The translations under genes were made by a program, and so were the position numbers. Positions 31,175 to 33,264 of a stretch of 33,264 nt of DNA are shown piece by piece; within the stretch, counting starts at the first letter, position 1, and each line of letters opens with the position of its first letter. Source of the DNA: Aeromicrobium sp. (GTDB taxonomy: Bacteria > Actinomycetota > Actinomycetes > Propionibacteriales > Nocardioidaceae); contig JAOPXL010000230.1 of assembly GCA_025965175.1 (NCBI GenBank), positions 1 through 33,264 on the forward strand, read 5' to 3'. The notes beneath the pieces are model-generated. The model was not told the origin of the DNA and did no database searches. It was given only the letters and a program-made list of their open reading frames with translations.

Positions 31175-33116
31175 CACCCTGGTGGGCCTGATCGTCGCGG
31201 GGCTGGCGCTGCTGACCTTCCTGGTCGTGGGCGGCGGCTCGTACGAGCAGGCCCCCATCGGCATCGCGGACCCCGGCCCGTTCGTCGGCTGGGCGTTGCC
31301 CTTCACCAAGCTGCTGATGGACGTCGCGGCGGTCCTTGTGGTCGGCTTCCTGCTCGCTGCGGCGTTCCTGCTGCCGTCGACCGAGGCCGAGGTGCAGGGA
31401 CTGTCGGTCCAGGCGATCAGGCTCGCGTCGCGCTGGGCGTCGGTGTGGGCCGTGGCGAGCGTCGCCTACTTCTTCCTCAAGCTCTCCGGGGACGTCTTCG
31501 GCCGCCCGCTCGGCCAGATGTCGTGGGCGTACGTCAGCGGCTACGCCGGCACGGCGGAGGGCCGCGCGATCCTGATCCAGGCGCTCGGCGCCCTGGTCGT
31601 CGCCGTCGCGACCCGGTTCGCGCTCAGCATGCGCTCGATCGCCGCGATCCTCGGTCTGAGCCTGGCGACCCTTGGCCCGATCGCGCTGACGGGTCACTCG
31701 GCCGGGTCCGGCTCGCACGACCTCGCGACCACGAGCCTCTACCTCCACCTGAGCGGCGCCACGCTGTGGGTCGGCGGGCTGGCGGCGCTGGCGTGGGTCG
31801 CGATCCGCGGCAGCAAGCGGCTCGAGCCAGCGGTGGCGCGCTACTCGACGCTCGCGCTGTGGGCCTTCGTCATCGTGGGCGTCTCCGGCGCCGTCAACGC
31901 GGCGGTGCGCCTCGAGACGCTCGGTGACCTGTTCGGCACGTCGTACGGTCGGCTGGTCCTGGCCAAGCTCGTGGCCCTGGTCGCGCTCGGCGTCCTCGGC
32001 GTGCGGCAGCGCCGGCGCATCGTCGCGGCCGGCAGCGGCTTCCTGCGCCTCGCGGTGACCGAGGTGTTCATCATGGCGGCGGCCATCGGCCTCGCCGTGG
32101 CCCTGTCCCGGACCCCCACGCCGGTGGGGGAGAACGTCCTGACCTCACCCGTCGAGGAGCTCCTGGGCGGACCCCTGCCGGCGGCCCCGACGGTTCTGCG
32201 CCTGGCGTTCGGCTGGTCAGGCAACGGCGTGGGTCTCGCGATCGTGGGGCTCGGCACGGCGTTCTACCTGCGCGGCGTGTGGGCGATGCACCGCCGCGGC
32301 GCGGCGTGGCCCCTCGGACGTACGCTCGCGTGGCTCGCCGGCATGGCCGTGATCGCGTGGGCGACCTTCGGTGGCCTGGGGGAGTACTCCCACGTCCTGT
32401 TCAGCGCACACATGGCCTCCCACATGCTGCTGTCGATGGTCGCGCCGATCTTCCTGGCCCTCGGCGCACCGATGACCTTGGCGCTGCGCACCCTGCCCGG
32501 GCCGCGACGACCCGGCGAGGTGTCGCCCCGGGCGATGCTGCTGAGTCTGCTCAACTCCCGGTTCAGCAGGATCGTGACACACCCGGTGGTCGGCCCGGTC
32601 CTGTTCGTTGGGAGCCTCTACGGGCTGTACTTCTCCGGCCTGTTCGAGACGCTGATGGGCAATCACTGGGGCCACGCCATCATGGAGATCCACTTCCTGG
32701 CCGTCGGTACGCTGTTCTACTACGTCATCATCGGGATCGACCCGTCGCCGCGGGCGCTGGCGCCAATCGCCCGGTTCGGGGTGCTGCTCGTGACGCTGCC
32801 GTTCCACGCGTTCTTCGCCGTGGCCCTGATGGCATCCAACACGGTCTACGCCCTCGACTACTGGAAGGCGCTCGACCGGCCCTACCGGACAGACCTGCTC
32901 GCCGACCAGTATCTCGGCGGCGGAATGACCTGGGCGATGGGGGAGATCCCGCTGGTCCTCGTGATGATCGCGATCCTGTCCCAGTGGTTCAGATCCGACA
33001 CGCGGGAGGCGAAGCGCTTCGACCGCAACGAGGACCGCAACGACGACGCGGCGCTCGAGGCGTACAACGCCCGTCTCCGTGACCTCGCCGAGCACGGCAG
33101 ACGGCGGGACCCCTGA
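31155..33116 (+). CDS. CopD-CtaG fusion: copper import/cytochrome oxidase assembly membrane protein
   Basis: A 653-residue polytopic protein. The N-terminal ~310 residues are a CopD domain with about eight or nine helices and His-containing loops (LTGHSAGSGSHDL, LYLHLSGATLWVGG). The C-terminal part (about 340-620) is a Caa3_CtaG domain (SHVLFSAHMASHMLLSMVAP, MGNHWGHAIMEIHF, PFHAFFAVALM) used to deliver copper for cytochrome oxidase assembly. The tail is basic and cytoplasmic. GGAGG stands 4 bases before the ATG. With YcnI and CopC it would move copper across the membrane into oxidase biogenesis. Confidence 0.93.
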   Translation: MTQTVRDTLVGLIVAGLALLTFLVVGGGSYEQAPIGIADPGPFVGWALPFTKLLMDVAAVLVVGFLLAAAFLLPSTEAEVQGLSVQAIRLASRWASVWAVASVAYFFLKLSGDVFGRPLGQMSWAYVSGYAGTAEGRAILIQALGALVVAVATRFALSMRSIAAILGLSLATLGPIALTGHSAGSGSHDLATTSLYLHLSGATLWVGGLAALAWVAIRGSKRLEPAVARYSTLALWAFVIVGVSGAVNAAVRLETLGDLFGTSYGRLVLAKLVALVALGVLGVRQRRRIVAAGSGFLRLAVTEVFIMAAAIGLAVALSRTPTPVGENVLTSPVEELLGGPLPAAPTVLRLAFGWSGNGVGLAIVGLGTAFYLRGVWAMHRRGAAWPLGRTLAWLAGMAVIAWATFGGLGEYSHVLFSAHMASHMLLSMVAPIFLALGAPMTLALRTLPGPRRPGEVSPRAMLLSLLNSRFSRIVTHPVVGPVLFVGSLYGLYFSGLFETLMGNHWGHAIMEIHFLAVGTLFYYVIIGIDPSPRALAPIARFGVLLVTLPFHAFFAVALMASNTVYALDYWKALDRPYRTDLLADQYLGGGMTWAMGEIPLVLVMIAILSQWFRSDTREAKRFDRNEDRNDDAALEAYNARLRDLAEHGRRRDP

Positions 33117-33135
33117 GCTCAGGGATCCCGCCGTC
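33100..33135. terminator. Long nested hairpin between copD-ctaG and the convergent superoxide dismutase gene
   Basis: GACGGCGGGA and TCCCGCCGTC form the outer arms, and CCCTGAGCTCAGGG between them is itself a perfect palindrome, so nearly the whole 36 bases can pair. It spans the copD-ctaG stop codon. There is no T-tract, but the position between converging genes fits a bidirectional terminator. Confidence 0.65.
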
Positions 33136-33150
33136 GAACCGGTGGTCGGA

Positions 33151-33264
33151 TCAGAAGATGATCTGGCCGCCGGAGGTTGCTGCGGTGAAGCGCTCCTGGG
33201 CGTCGGCCCAGTTGACGATGTTCCACCACGCCTTGACGTAGTCGCCCTTGACGTTGAGGTAGTC
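33151..33264 (-). CDS. Superoxide dismutase (Fe/Mn), C-terminal 37 residues, continues past the window
   Basis: The minus strand encodes [20 protein letters not shown] and further residues to SGGQIIF before a TGA at 33153-33151. The block is the C-terminal helix of iron/manganese superoxide dismutases, which convert superoxide to H2O2 and O2. Metal ligands lie outside the window, so the metal cannot be assigned. Confidence 0.9.
   Translation of the reverse strand, partial: DYLNVKGDYVKAWWNIVNWADAQERFTAATSGGQIIF

Overview
The window is high-GC actinobacterial DNA. Gene order, GTG starts, many start codons with a TANNNT hexamer at -12 to -7, and the protein families suggest an actinomycete, perhaps of the Nocardioidaceae; this is inference from family memory, not a search. 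The first ~6 kb look different from the rest: lower GC, mobile-element remnants and one giant unusual gene.

Positions 1-5975 look like the right end of an integrated island. They hold a 1312-aa sacsin/HSP90-type (GHKL) ATPase on the minus strand whose frame continues past its stop to the window edge. Next come a 901-bp internally deleted IS21-family element with intact ends and a 5-bp target duplication, and then a 3' fragment of a tRNA gene (proline-like) that fits an attachment-site remnant. A decayed IS481-type transposase lies just beyond, from about 5976 to 6545.

Positions 6781-10666 are a four-gene ABC importer operon: lipoprotein, two permeases, ATPase. It converges on a minus-strand three-gene operon (12957 down to 10677) encoding an 81-aa Asp/Gly/Thr repeat peptide, a JmjC/cupin dioxygenase and a sucrase/ferredoxin-like protein. 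This operon has the shape of an undescribed peptide-modification system and is the main candidate for novelty. Then follow an MFS drug exporter with a convergent TetR regulator, and a class I methyltransferase divergent from a 1032-aa SARP-type BTAD/AAA regulator whose promoter carries heptamer direct repeats.

Positions 19703-27078 are mostly housekeeping or general metabolism: a flavin amine oxidase; an overlapping run of inositol-monophosphatase-like, LOG-family, Nudix and carboxylesterase genes; two divergent S4-domain genes sharing a 23-bp promoter; a flavin-dependent luciferase-like oxidoreductase; a Gfo/Idh/MocA oxidoreductase; and a spermidine-synthase-like protein. Positions 27092-28121 hold a methyltransferase gene bracketed by two inverted 84-bp repeats (74/84 identical). 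After an ornithine aminotransferase comes a copper operon (membrane protein, YcnI, CopC, CopD-CtaG fusion), a hairpin, and the 3' end of a convergent superoxide dismutase gene at the right edge.
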